From contig NZ_JBHSAB010000023.1 in assembly GCF_042649825.1 (NCBI RefSeq), positions 1-64,000 of the forward strand: DNA of 64,000 nucleotides, written 5' to 3'. Below are positions 52,821 through 60,776 of the stretch, one piece after another. The position numbers were made by a program, and so were the translations under genes. Source of the stretch: Legionella_C dresdenensis. GTDB taxonomy: Bacteria > Pseudomonadota > Gammaproteobacteria > Legionellales > Legionellaceae. The notes under the pieces are model-generated. The model saw only the letters and a program-made list of their open reading frames with translations, was not told the DNA's origin and searched no databases. The stretch's first letter is position 1. Every line of letters starts with the position of its first letter.

Positions 52821-54113
52821 TTATGACTGTCGAATATAAACAAATAGCTCCGATTTTCGCTGCAACACCCTTTTCTGATATGCTTTAAGCAGAGCAATAT
52901 TAATTATCCCTAACACAACCAGAACTACACCTGGCAAACTGTTTCCATAAGGAACTAATTTGAATGCAATCATCGGAGTAACGCCTCCTCCTAAACAAGC
53001 TGCCAATGAGTAAACTAAATTGGTAATAGAACATCTTATAGATAAGGGAAATATCTCAGTAATTAGTACCGGAGTTACAGCAAAAATACAGGCACAGGGA
53101 ATTGCAATTAATATATGTGCCAGTAAAACCTGATAGAAACCTCCTGATGATATGACGCTAAAATAGGGCAAGCTAAATAAGGACATTGTAACGCATCCCA
53201 TAAACACCGTTTTTGCTCGTCCTACATAATCAGAAATTAAGCCAAAAACAGGAATAAGTACAATAAGTAATGCCAGACTGAATGAATTAATAATAAATGA
53301 TTCTGTATTATGCATGTGATTAATTGTACTTATGTGTATAGGCACATATATAAATATTAATATCGTGGTAGAAACTCCGAAGCAAACTAAAGAAAATACA
53401 ACCAATGTATCGAAAGTTTGATATTTAAAAACCCTTAACGTTTCATATAATATATCATTAAATGCTTTTTTTTCAGATCTGGCATTGTCAATAATAAACT
53501 CAAGACTTTCTGGTAAAGAATTTCTAATCCAAAAACCTATAAGCATGGTCAGAAAAGCCAATATAAAAGCAAATCTCCATCCCCATTCAGGAAGGATATG
53601 TAAATCAACCAATTGAAGGATTAATGCGCCAAATAACGATGAAATTAGCACGCCAAAATTGACACCAAATGCCGCCCATGAACCATAATAACCTCTTTTT
53701 TTCTGATCACAACTTTCGATTAATAAAGCAATAGAACTGATATATTCACTGCCTACAGCAAATACCTGGATTAATCGGATGAAAAGCAAAAGAAAAACAG
53801 ATATAACACCTATATGTGCATATGAGGGTAAAAGGCCAACAATAGTTGTACAAATACCCATAAGAAAAATACTAAGTGTCAAGATTTTTTTTCGACCGGC
53901 TTGATCAGCAAGAACCCCCCCTACTAAACTGCCAATGGGACGTAATATATAAGTAAGCAAAAATAAAAAGAAAATATCAGATAATTTGGAATTTGGCGGC
54001 AAAAACGTTTTGGTTAGATAAACGGAAAACAAACCCCAAATCACATAATCATACATTTCCAGGGCATTACCTATTGCCCCGGCAATAATAGTTCTTTTAG
54101 ATACAGAAAGCAT
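52821..54113 (-). CDS. MFS transporter, metabolite:H+ symporter (ProP-like) family
   Basis: 430 residues, twelve predicted membrane helices. The MHS signature is seen in GNALEMYDYVIWGLFSVYL and the loop motif VGGVLADQAGRKKILTLSI. Relatives carry osmolytes, dicarboxylates or host metabolites; some export drugs. The ATG shares a base with the stop of the deformylase gene (TAATG), so the two are translated together, which suggests a joint function. Confidence 0.88.
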   Translation of the reverse strand: MLSVSKRTIIAGAIGNALEMYDYVIWGLFSVYLTKTFLPPNSKLSDIFFLFLLTYILRPIGSLVGGVLADQAGRKKILTLSIFLMGICTTIVGLLPSYAHIGVISVFLLLFIRLIQVFAVGSEYISSIALLIESCDQKKRGYYGSWAAFGVNFGVLISSLFGALILQLVDLHILPEWGWRFAFILAFLTMLIGFWIRNSLPESLEFIIDNARSEKKAFNDILYETLRVFKYQTFDTLVVFSLVCFGVSTTILIFIYVPIHISTINHMHNTESFIINSFSLALLIVLIPVFGLISDYVGRAKTVFMGCVTMSLFSLPYFSVISSGGFYQVLLAHILIAIPCACIFAVTPVLITEIFPLSIRCSITNLVYSLAACLGGGVTPMIAFKLVPYGNSLPGVVLVVLGIINIALLKAYQKRVLQRKSELFVYIRQS

Positions 54114-54658
54114 TAATCTACCTTTTTTGAAGGAATTGCTCCTGACCGAATTAATTCCTCATGAAAACCTAGAGAGCTGGGATCAGTAACTTTATCTAGA
54201 AAAATTACTCCATCCAAATGATCGAACTCATGTTGTACTACTCGCGCATGAAGATCTGAGACTTCCCTTTCAATTAAATTTCCATTGACATCGTATCCGC
54301 GATAACCAATCGATTTATAGCGGGGAACCTTTCCTCTGAGCTGACCCACACTTAAGCATCCTTCATATCCGTCTTCTATCATATCTGAAAGAGGTTCAAA
54401 TGATGGATTAAATAACGCGGTAAAGGGGATTGGAGCCAGATCAGTGTATACAGGATGCTGCTCCATACCAAAAACTATTACTCGTTTGTTGATAGCAACT
54501 TGAGGAGCTGCAAGCCCTAAACCCTTTTCCTTTTCTAACACACTAAAAAGCATAGACTCTAACGAGCTCAACTCCTCAGAACCAAAAAGATCTTCTGAAA
54601 TGGGCTTAGATATTATTCTGAGAAGGGGATTGCCTAACTGTATTATCGTTGCTCCCAT
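54113..54658 (-). CDS. Peptide deformylase (accessory paralogue)
   Basis: 181 residues with all three deformylase motifs: GLGLAAPQ (46-53), EGCLSV with metal ligand C101, and VVQHEFDHLDG with H143, E144 and H147. It should be catalytically active. It is not next to fmt, where the housekeeping def usually lies, and instead is coupled to an MFS transporter under an XRE regulator, so it is probably a second copy. Possible roles are resistance to a deformylase inhibitor or deformylation of a specific small molecule or peptide. Confidence 0.88.
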   Translation of the reverse strand: MGATIIQLGNPLLRIISKPISEDLFGSEELSSLESMLFSVLEKEKGLGLAAPQVAINKRVIVFGMEQHPVYTDLAPIPFTALFNPSFEPLSDMIEDGYEGCLSVGQLRGKVPRYKSIGYRGYDVNGNLIEREVSDLHARVVQHEFDHLDGVIFLDKVTDPSSLGFHEELIRSGAIPSKKVD

Positions 54659-54672
54659 AGTACCACCTATGA

Positions 54673-55311
54673 TTATAAATTATTAACTACAAGTTTAAGA
54701 ACAGAGCGAATATCAGGATCTGAAGCTTTTGAATTAAATTTATTTAATTGCGGTAAAGAGTGTCCATTACAATATTCTGCATATAAATTCAGAACAGAAG
54801 TACAAAAGTAATCACCAATATCAATTAAATTATAAATCTGTGCATCGTAGTGTTTTTTTAAATCAGTTTTATTTGATTCTGTTGCAAAAGAATATAAAAA
54901 ACTGAATCCATCAATTTCTCTAAGTAAGCTCATGCCAAAACTAAAATGGTTAGCTGTTAATTTTATCTCTTTAATTTGATCTACAAATAGATTATCAGCA
55001 TTAATATTATCCCAACATAGTAATGTATTTTTGCTCAACCCTTTTCTACTGAAGCAACGATCATGTTTCCACAATCCTTGCTGAATCAGATTATACTCAA
55101 TGTGGGGCATGGATGAAAATGATACAAGTTCATTTGAAGGATTAATGATATTAATACTAAAATATGCTATGTCATAATGCCCTTTAATTTGTAAAAAAAC
55201 GTTTTTAACATAACGCCGATGTTCAAATAAAATATCAGTGATATGTGGATGTAGAGAAACCATTTTTTCTTGCACTTGCTGACTACGAACTAACTTTAGT
55301 TTTTCTATCAT
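54673..55311 (-). CDS. Sensor-like protein without DNA-binding domain
   Basis: 212 residues from the ATG at 55311, which overlaps the end of the regulator gene. The fold looks alpha/beta (YDIAYFSINIINPSNELVSF; HFSFGMSLLREIDGFSFLYS) and recalls the N-terminal ligand-binding half of LuxR-type proteins, but the helix-turn-helix half is missing. The DNA-binding part may be supplied in trans by the adjacent XRE protein. The family link is an impression, not established. Confidence 0.5.
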   Translation of the reverse strand: MIEKLKLVRSQQVQEKMVSLHPHITDILFEHRRYVKNVFLQIKGHYDIAYFSINIINPSNELVSFSSMPHIEYNLIQQGLWKHDRCFSRKGLSKNTLLCWDNINADNLFVDQIKEIKLTANHFSFGMSLLREIDGFSFLYSFATESNKTDLKKHYDAQIYNLIDIGDYFCTSVLNLYAEYCNGHSLPQLNKFNSKASDPDIRSVLKLVVNNL

Positions 55312-55795
55312 TTTTAATTCCATTAAAACGCATGGCAGAATTTACAGAAATATCAACAATTTTCATCAACTCTTCTTTATCGGCTTTAATATGAGTAGCA
55401 TCACGCACGCTGTCGATAATAAAATGAACTAATTCTTTAGGATCTTTTGTGAGTTCAAGTAATAATGTGCTTTTCATCAGGATATATTCAAATAAATCTG
55501 ATTCAATCTGAATTATATTCTCTTGAGTAATATTACTTGGAATTTTGGTTTCCTCACCAAACAAAAGCCAGCCAGGAGAGACTTTAAGCCAGTTTGCTAT
55601 TTTGTAAGTAACATCGATCTCTGGCAGGGCTTCACCTAATACATACCGCCTGGCCATTTGGTGAGAACAACCACAAACTTCCGCTAATGTACTAATTTTG
55701 ACTCCAGCTTTAGACGCAGAAGAGATCAAATTAGCTTTTTTCATAAGCATGATTAATCGTTGCGAAAAACCCTGAACAAAATGTTCTCTTTCCAA
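55283..55795 (-). CDS. XRE-family helix-turn-helix regulator
   Basis: 170 residues. A Cro/CI-type DNA-binding domain is at about residues 12-75 (KISTLAEVCGCSHQMARRYV then LKVSPGWLLFGEE). The C-terminal helices (LFEYILMKSTLLLELTKDPK) probably dimerise. The start is TTG with GGAG seven bases upstream; the first ATG, 15 codons later, would cut into the domain. It is the first gene of the leftward cassette and faces three operator-like repeats. Confidence 0.82.
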   Translation of the reverse strand: MEREHFVQGFSQRLIMLMKKANLISSASKAGVKISTLAEVCGCSHQMARRYVLGEALPEIDVTYKIANWLKVSPGWLLFGEETKIPSNITQENIIQIESDLFEYILMKSTLLLELTKDPKELVHFIIDSVRDATHIKADKEELMKIVDISVNSAMRFNGIKNDRKTKVSS

Positions 55796-55893
55796 ACGGA
55801 ATCTCCAATAATTTGTTAGGGGAAAGTATACATTTAAATATCAATAGCATCAACTTGTTCAAAAATATAGAACAAAAAATGAAATTATATTTT

Positions 55894-55974
55894 AAGTTGC
55901 ATTTTTGTAACTTTTAGTTTAAGTTACAGTAACTTCAAATGGCCAAATCTATTTAAAGTTGCATATGAGTTACT
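55894..55974. promoter_or_regulatory. Array of three operator-like repeats
   Basis: AAGTTGCATTTTTGTAACTT (55894-55913), the perfect palindrome AAGTTACAGTAACTT (55921-55935) and AAGTTGCATATGAGTTACT (55956-55974). All share AAGTT(A/G)C..GTAACTT half-sites. They lie between the XRE regulator and the divergent 101-residue gene, where they could control both. Confidence 0.65.
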
Positions 55975-55996
55975 GAACTAATAAGGAATATGGGTT

Positions 55997-56302
55997 ATGA
56001 ATAATAAAAATTACGAAACTGGAACCTCAACAAAACAATACCGATATAAACTAATTGCGCAACGTTTTAAATTACCCCACGGATTATGCGTCTTGGTAAT
56101 AAAGGACAAACAAGAAGACATTATAATACATACAGCTGCAGCGCTAGTTTTTCGCGATGATGAAATGCTAAGCGATATGAGCCCACAAGATATCAGAAAA
56201 ATTGGATATATCTTTGCTTGTGATTTCGAATCTATAGGAAAAAGTAAAGATACCGGCACCCCTGAGTTCAGCGAGCCTTGTTGTTGTCATCTCAGTACCT
56301 AA
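55997..56302 (+). CDS. Unrecognised 101-residue protein with a C-terminal CCC tail
   Basis: A compact alpha/beta-looking domain (YKLIAQRFKLPHGLCVLVIK; AAALVFRDDEMLSDMSPQDI) followed by a short tail, TGTPEFSEPCCCHLST, with three adjacent cysteines. The upstream AAGGA sits about ten bases before the ATG. It is divergent from the XRE cassette and shares its operator region. The tail could bind a metal or be a substrate of modification. No family recognised. Confidence 0.6.
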   Translation: MNNKNYETGTSTKQYRYKLIAQRFKLPHGLCVLVIKDKQEDIIIHTAAALVFRDDEMLSDMSPQDIRKIGYIFACDFESIGKSKDTGTPEFSEPCCCHLST

Positions 56303-56364
56303 ATCAAAACGTTCCAAGTATAGTGTAACCAGAACACGCAACATAATTATGGTTTAATTAAAAT

Positions 56365-56391
56365 GCAGGTTGGGTCGTTTGACCCAACAAG
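56365..56391 (+). repeat. GGGTC-type palindromic repeat
   Basis: GCAGGTTGGGTCGTTTGACC followed by CAACAAG, between the convergent CCC-tail gene and the S53 protease gene. Confidence 0.85.
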
Positions 56392-56432
56392 AATGTTGCC
56401 AGCCAGTGAAACTTGATGCTGCGCCGGGTTTC

Positions 56433-58376
56433 CTATAATCTCGCCATTACATTTACAAAATTAGGAACATTCGGTGAGCCGACACCTACCACATCATTCC
56501 AAAATTGATTTTCAATAATACTTAACTCGCCATCCCAGTTAAAGGTAATAATATCCGCACCGACTCGGAGATTAAATGCCGAATCTGGCGGAGTTTTACC
56601 AGGCGGCGGATTGTCCACTGGCGTTGCGCCGCTGATGATTTGATGCGGCGGTGTAATTAAATTTAATGCCCTGCTAGTATTTAGCTGATTATTAAACGTA
56701 TAAAAATACGGTGCGGCCAAACCAATCGGTCTGGGTACTCCATTATTTAACAAGTTCCGTGCCTGATTAACCAAAGTAAGCACGCCAGAGAATAAAGGAG
56801 TCGATTGGCTGGCACCGCCAGTCTGATAAAATGAACCGCCCTGGTAAATTACTAGCCCAGTATAATAATCTGCATCCATTGCTATATCTGGAATCGCACG
56901 GTTAGTATTGCCGACAATTCCATAACCGCCAGCTACAAAATTACTAATCGGAGCTTGCCAGGCAGGAAAAGCACGCCAGTTGCTGATTCCTCCCATACTG
57001 CCTGAGTAAGGATGGCCATTCCTATAATTACCCCATCCCGATTCAAACGCATAATTATGATTAGCGTCAACAAACAGGCTAGTGCCGGCTACTGCGGTAA
57101 CGTAAGCAGAACTAACTGGATATTGGATAGAAGGCGTAACCCCAAAGCTGCTGCAAGTCCAACTACTATTATACGTTTGATCGCCACAATCACCAGCAGC
57201 AAAATTAAGGCTTAAACCCATTGCCGCAGCAGTCTGTAAAGTCGCATCCAAAGGTTCATTGTTTAAATCAAAATCATTATCCCAGCTATTGGATACCACA
57301 TACGCATTAGAAAAACCCCCAATAGTAAACTGATTGTTAATAATGGTATCAATGGTCGTTGCCACTTGCGTGTTATCAACATCATCCGTCACAACTAAAA
57401 CGATATTTGCCCCGGGAGCCGTTGTATGAGAAGCCTGTATATCAAGCGCTATTTCACCATCCCAACCACTACCAGAGCATGCCCCCGGGATATAAGGTTG
57501 GCCTTGATAATCCACTACAATAAAATTACTGGAATCCAATTGCGGCAGTGAGTTGGCTGTATTATAAATGTTCGCATCATTCATAATATCGGTTGGCGTT
57601 ACTGTGGTACACCCATCAATAATCACTATCGTCTGTCCAGTACCATCGACAGGCTGGCCATTCACCGGCGTAACGCCAGCAAGATTATAGGCAGTTCGGA
57701 TATTACTGCCAGTCATGCCCTGTAATGATGTTGTTGTGGGGATTGCTTGCGGAGTAAACGAATCCCAAACAAGATTAAGCGCCTCTACTTGTTTATTGCC
57801 TTGGGGTTTCCAGGGCTGCTTGAAGAGTTTAGGATGCGCATAAGGAATATTACTCAGATTGCTAATCCCCGCGATGTATTGCGCAATAGCAGGATCGATT
57901 TTCGGCTCAGAGACATTACCATAGACCGGTTTATTATTATAGGAATAATTATTAAGTTTCAGCTGCAATACCTGCTCAATCTGACTTGCTTTTGCAGTCA
58001 CCTGTATCCTGGTATTTACCCTCCTGGTTGTCATGCCCCGGGCAATAAAATAATTTTCTACCTCATGCGCTGCTTTTGCTGCAGGAGCATAATTTGCCTC
58101 ATATTCTTCCTTTGTTAAAAATTTTTGATAATTAGCGCTATGCGGATCGTATAACTCATTAACAAACTGATCGAGCTGTTTTTTATTCCTGAGTTTAAGC
58201 CAAACGGTAAAAGTAATTTCCTGTTGCGGGTTAATTGGTCCAAGCAACCTGGCCTGTTGTAAGCTCGATAACTCAATATTATGAAAATCGGTTTTTTTCA
58301 TTACAGGCGCCGCATAAACTGAAAATATCGGCAGTAAACAGAAAACAATAGAAATTGTTTGACGAATAGCAAACAT
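56433..58376 (-). CDS. Secreted sedolisin/kumamolisin-type serine-carboxyl protease (S53)
   Basis: 647 residues: signal peptide (cut after VYA), pro-kumamolisin activation domain (about 28-190, with FVNELYDPHSANYQKFLTKE), then the S53 catalytic domain. The catalytic Glu308 and Asp312 are in GWDGEIALDIQAS, the Ser523 in GGASQSTPLFSGV, and an oxyanion Asp is likely in SNSWDND. The C-terminal calcium-site region is not obvious. S53 enzymes are acid-active and fit a host-vacuole or extracellular role. The ATG at 58376 has GGAGG six bases upstream and shares a base with the upstream gene's TGA. Confidence 0.9.
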   Translation of the reverse strand: MFAIRQTISIVFCLLPIFSVYAAPVMKKTDFHNIELSSLQQARLLGPINPQQEITFTVWLKLRNKKQLDQFVNELYDPHSANYQKFLTKEEYEANYAPAAKAAHEVENYFIARGMTTRRVNTRIQVTAKASQIEQVLQLKLNNYSYNNKPVYGNVSEPKIDPAIAQYIAGISNLSNIPYAHPKLFKQPWKPQGNKQVEALNLVWDSFTPQAIPTTTSLQGMTGSNIRTAYNLAGVTPVNGQPVDGTGQTIVIIDGCTTVTPTDIMNDANIYNTANSLPQLDSSNFIVVDYQGQPYIPGACSGSGWDGEIALDIQASHTTAPGANIVLVVTDDVDNTQVATTIDTIINNQFTIGGFSNAYVVSNSWDNDFDLNNEPLDATLQTAAAMGLSLNFAAGDCGDQTYNSSWTCSSFGVTPSIQYPVSSAYVTAVAGTSLFVDANHNYAFESGWGNYRNGHPYSGSMGGISNWRAFPAWQAPISNFVAGGYGIVGNTNRAIPDIAMDADYYTGLVIYQGGSFYQTGGASQSTPLFSGVLTLVNQARNLLNNGVPRPIGLAAPYFYTFNNQLNTSRALNLITPPHQIISGATPVDNPPPGKTPPDSAFNLRVGADIITFNWDGELSIIENQFWNDVVGVGSPNVPNFVNVMARL

Positions 58377-59542
58377 CAACTACCTCCAAAAGAATATACG
58401 CTATTAACCAACGTATAAGTAATAAACCCCAGCGTATCTCCAGTGCTTAATGAAAACACAAAGCCTCCCTGTGTTCCGGCAATTACTGTTGAGCTGTCTG
58501 GATTAACAAACAGGCTATATGCTGATTGACCATATGTTGTCCAACTACCGCCCCCGGTCAACGCAGTACTGGTATATACATATTCCGTTGCAGTTCCAAC
58601 ATATAAAGTATTTGCGGCAACATACACTGTTTTCACTGGGCTGGTATCAGGCTGACCATTAATCGCTGTCCAGCCAACACCATTATTTTGCGAAAAATAA
58701 ACATTGCCGTCTGCACTGGCGATATACAACGCATTCAGCGTAGCAAAAACCCCATAAACCGCAACGCCCGGAGCAGGAGGCGCAGTTGATACACAACCGC
58801 TTCCATCCACAGCACAGATAAAAACCATACCTGATGCACTGGCGATATAAAGCTTATCCGACACATATAAACCATTTACAGCAAAGCCTGGAGCAGGCGC
58901 TGCAATCAATGACCAACTAGCGCCATTATTCAATGACGAATAAACGCCGCCATTAGCGGCGCCGGCATACAATACCGTTCCCGTTGCAACAACACTGTTA
59001 ATCGCACTGCCGCCAGCAGGCGGAGTTAACGCCGCCCAACTTAAGCCATTATCTGCTGAATAATACACATTACCATTTTGCGCCCCAGCATAAAGAGTCG
59101 ATTGCAACGCCTGATTCACCGTAATATTTAAAATATTCGCCGGACTTGGTTGGTAACATAAAAACGGACTGGGATTTCCATTAGGCCCCTGCTCGCACAC
59201 TTGCGGCCCGCCCACTGCCTGAGATGATATTTGACTGCCAGAAACCTGCAAAGTAAGCAGACACGATTGCCGGGCGCCAAGAACAAACGGATTAGTACAA
59301 TATTGCGGGCTTGTCATTTGTGCGATGCCATTTGCCGGAACCATCATCAGTGTGTGAGCCCGGGAAGATAGATTGGTCACAAGGTATTGAACAATAGCCG
59401 TGCCATTTGCAGGAACCTGGATCGTTGTGGGTGTAGTTGGCGTAAATGTAAATACTGGCGCTGAGTTTACATGGGAACAAAGTATTGTGGGCAGGAAATA
59501 TATAAAGTAAAGCAAACGGGAATATAATCTATTCTTTTTCAT
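58376..59542 (-). CDS. Exported beta-propeller protein with Asp-box repeats
   Basis: 388 residues. A signal peptide ends near HVNSA. Residues 28-140 form an Ig-like or cell-envelope domain with paired Cys (QYCTNPFVLGARQSCLLTL). From about 145 to the end are repeated blades of the form TLYAGAQNGNVYYSADNGLSW / LYAGAANGGVYSSLNNGASW / LYIASADGNVYFSQNNGVGW (Asp-box or BNR type). It is translationally coupled to the S53 protease, for which it may be a scaffold or targeting partner. AAAGGA precedes the ATG. Confidence 0.8.
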   Translation of the reverse strand: MKKNRLYSRLLYFIYFLPTILCSHVNSAPVFTFTPTTPTTIQVPANGTAIVQYLVTNLSSRAHTLMMVPANGIAQMTSPQYCTNPFVLGARQSCLLTLQVSGSQISSQAVGGPQVCEQGPNGNPSPFLCYQPSPANILNITVNQALQSTLYAGAQNGNVYYSADNGLSWAALTPPAGGSAINSVVATGTVLYAGAANGGVYSSLNNGASWSLIAAPAPGFAVNGLYVSDKLYIASASGMVFICAVDGSGCVSTAPPAPGVAVYGVFATLNALYIASADGNVYFSQNNGVGWTAINGQPDTSPVKTVYVAANTLYVGTATEYVYTSTALTGGGSWTTYGQSAYSLFVNPDSSTVIAGTQGGFVFSLSTGDTLGFITYTLVNSVYSFGGS

Positions 59543-59698
59543 TGCAAATCCTTTGCTGTGTTTACTTTCTTAATAAACTGGCGGGGAACGGGTTTAATAT
59601 TCTATATTAAAAATTAATTTATTAACAATGAAAGGCTTTTGTAGCCTTGATTTCAAGCCGCTATCCAGCTTTATGATTATTATTCCAGCTTGTGTTTC

Positions 59699-59727
59699 TT
59701 TATATATTTGAATGCATAGACTATACT
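59699..59727 (+). promoter_or_regulatory. Possible promoter of the cas operon
   Basis: TTTATA, 17-base spacer, TATACT, about 80 bases upstream of cas1. The -35 is weak. Confidence 0.35.
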
Positions 59728-59807
59728 CACTCTGCAACACTAAATGGACTCATCAAAAGCTACAAAGCTGAGCAAGCACCAATGAGAAAAATAATGAAGG
59801 ACTATGA

Positions 59808-60776
59808 ATGGAAATACTAACCGACCTAAAAGCTATCCTGCATTCAAAACGCGCGAACATTTATTATTTGGAAAAGTGCCGTGTTATGCAAAAAGATGGT
59901 CGAGTGTTATATCTGACAGAAGCAAAAGACGAAAATCAATATTGGAACATCCCTATTGCTAACACAACATGCCTGTTACTCGGTACTGGGACGTCGATTA
60001 CTCAAGCAGCAATGCGAATGCTAGCTCAAGCTGGTGTATTAGTTGGATTCTGTGGAGGCGGCGGCACACCTTTACTAATGGCTACTGAAATAGAATGGCT
60101 TACCCCTCAAAGTGAATACCGTCCTACAGAATATATGCAAGGATGGATGCAATTTTGGTTTGATGACCAAAAACGTTTATATGCTGCTAAAAAGTTTCAG
60201 AGATCTCGAATTGAATATCTAAAAACTCACTGGTCTAAAAGTCGGGATCTAACTGCAGAAGGTTTCAATTGTAATGAGTTAGAACAGGAGCTAACAATTT
60301 GCGAGACAAAAATCAAAAATGCCAAAGATGTTAACTTCCTGATGCAAGCAGAAGCAGAGCTAACAAAACAACTATATCGTTATGCTGCAAACCGAACAGA
60401 GTACGGCAAATTTAGCCGTGAACGAGAAGCCTCTGATAAAGCGAACACTTTTTTGAATCATGGCAACTATCTTGCCTATGGATTAGCCGCGACAACGTTA
60501 TGGGTGCTCGGAATCCCTCACGGTTTCGCAGTAATGCACGGCAAAACCAGGCGTGGCGCATTGGTATTTGATGTAGCAGATTTAATTAAAGATACCCTGA
60601 TTCTCCCCTGGGCTTTTATTTGCGCAAAAGAAAACCTCACAGAACAAGAGTTTCGCCAGCAGTGTTTACAAGCATTTACTGATCACAAAGCATTAGATTT
60701 TATGTTTGATCAGGTAAAAGCAATCGCCTTAAATACCAATTGGGAAACCGAAAATAACGGAGAAAATTCGCTATGA
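59808..60776 (+). CDS. cas1: CRISPR-associated endonuclease Cas1, type I-F
   Basis: The spacer-integration nuclease. The sequence is typical of the I-F subtype: LKAILHSKRANIYYLEKCRV, YWNIPIANTTCLLLGTGTSI, TQAAMRMLAQAGVLVGFCGG. The metal-binding His and Asp are in GFAVMHGKTRRGALVFDVAD. Length 322 is normal. AAGGA precedes the ATG by seven bases. The stop overlaps the start of cas2-3 as ATGA. In type I-F loci the order cas1, cas2-3, csy1-csy2-csy3, cas6f is expected, so the remaining genes and the array should lie to the right. Confidence 0.97.
   Translation: MEILTDLKAILHSKRANIYYLEKCRVMQKDGRVLYLTEAKDENQYWNIPIANTTCLLLGTGTSITQAAMRMLAQAGVLVGFCGGGGTPLLMATEIEWLTPQSEYRPTEYMQGWMQFWFDDQKRLYAAKKFQRSRIEYLKTHWSKSRDLTAEGFNCNELEQELTICETKIKNAKDVNFLMQAEAELTKQLYRYAANRTEYGKFSREREASDKANTFLNHGNYLAYGLAATTLWVLGIPHGFAVMHGKTRRGALVFDVADLIKDTLILPWAFICAKENLTEQEFRQQCLQAFTDHKALDFMFDQVKAIALNTNWETENNGENSL

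Noticed and set aside
59543..59807. CRISPR array or leader upstream of cas1
   Set aside because: No repeated 28-base unit with regular spacers can be seen; only AT-rich sequence and a weak promoter.
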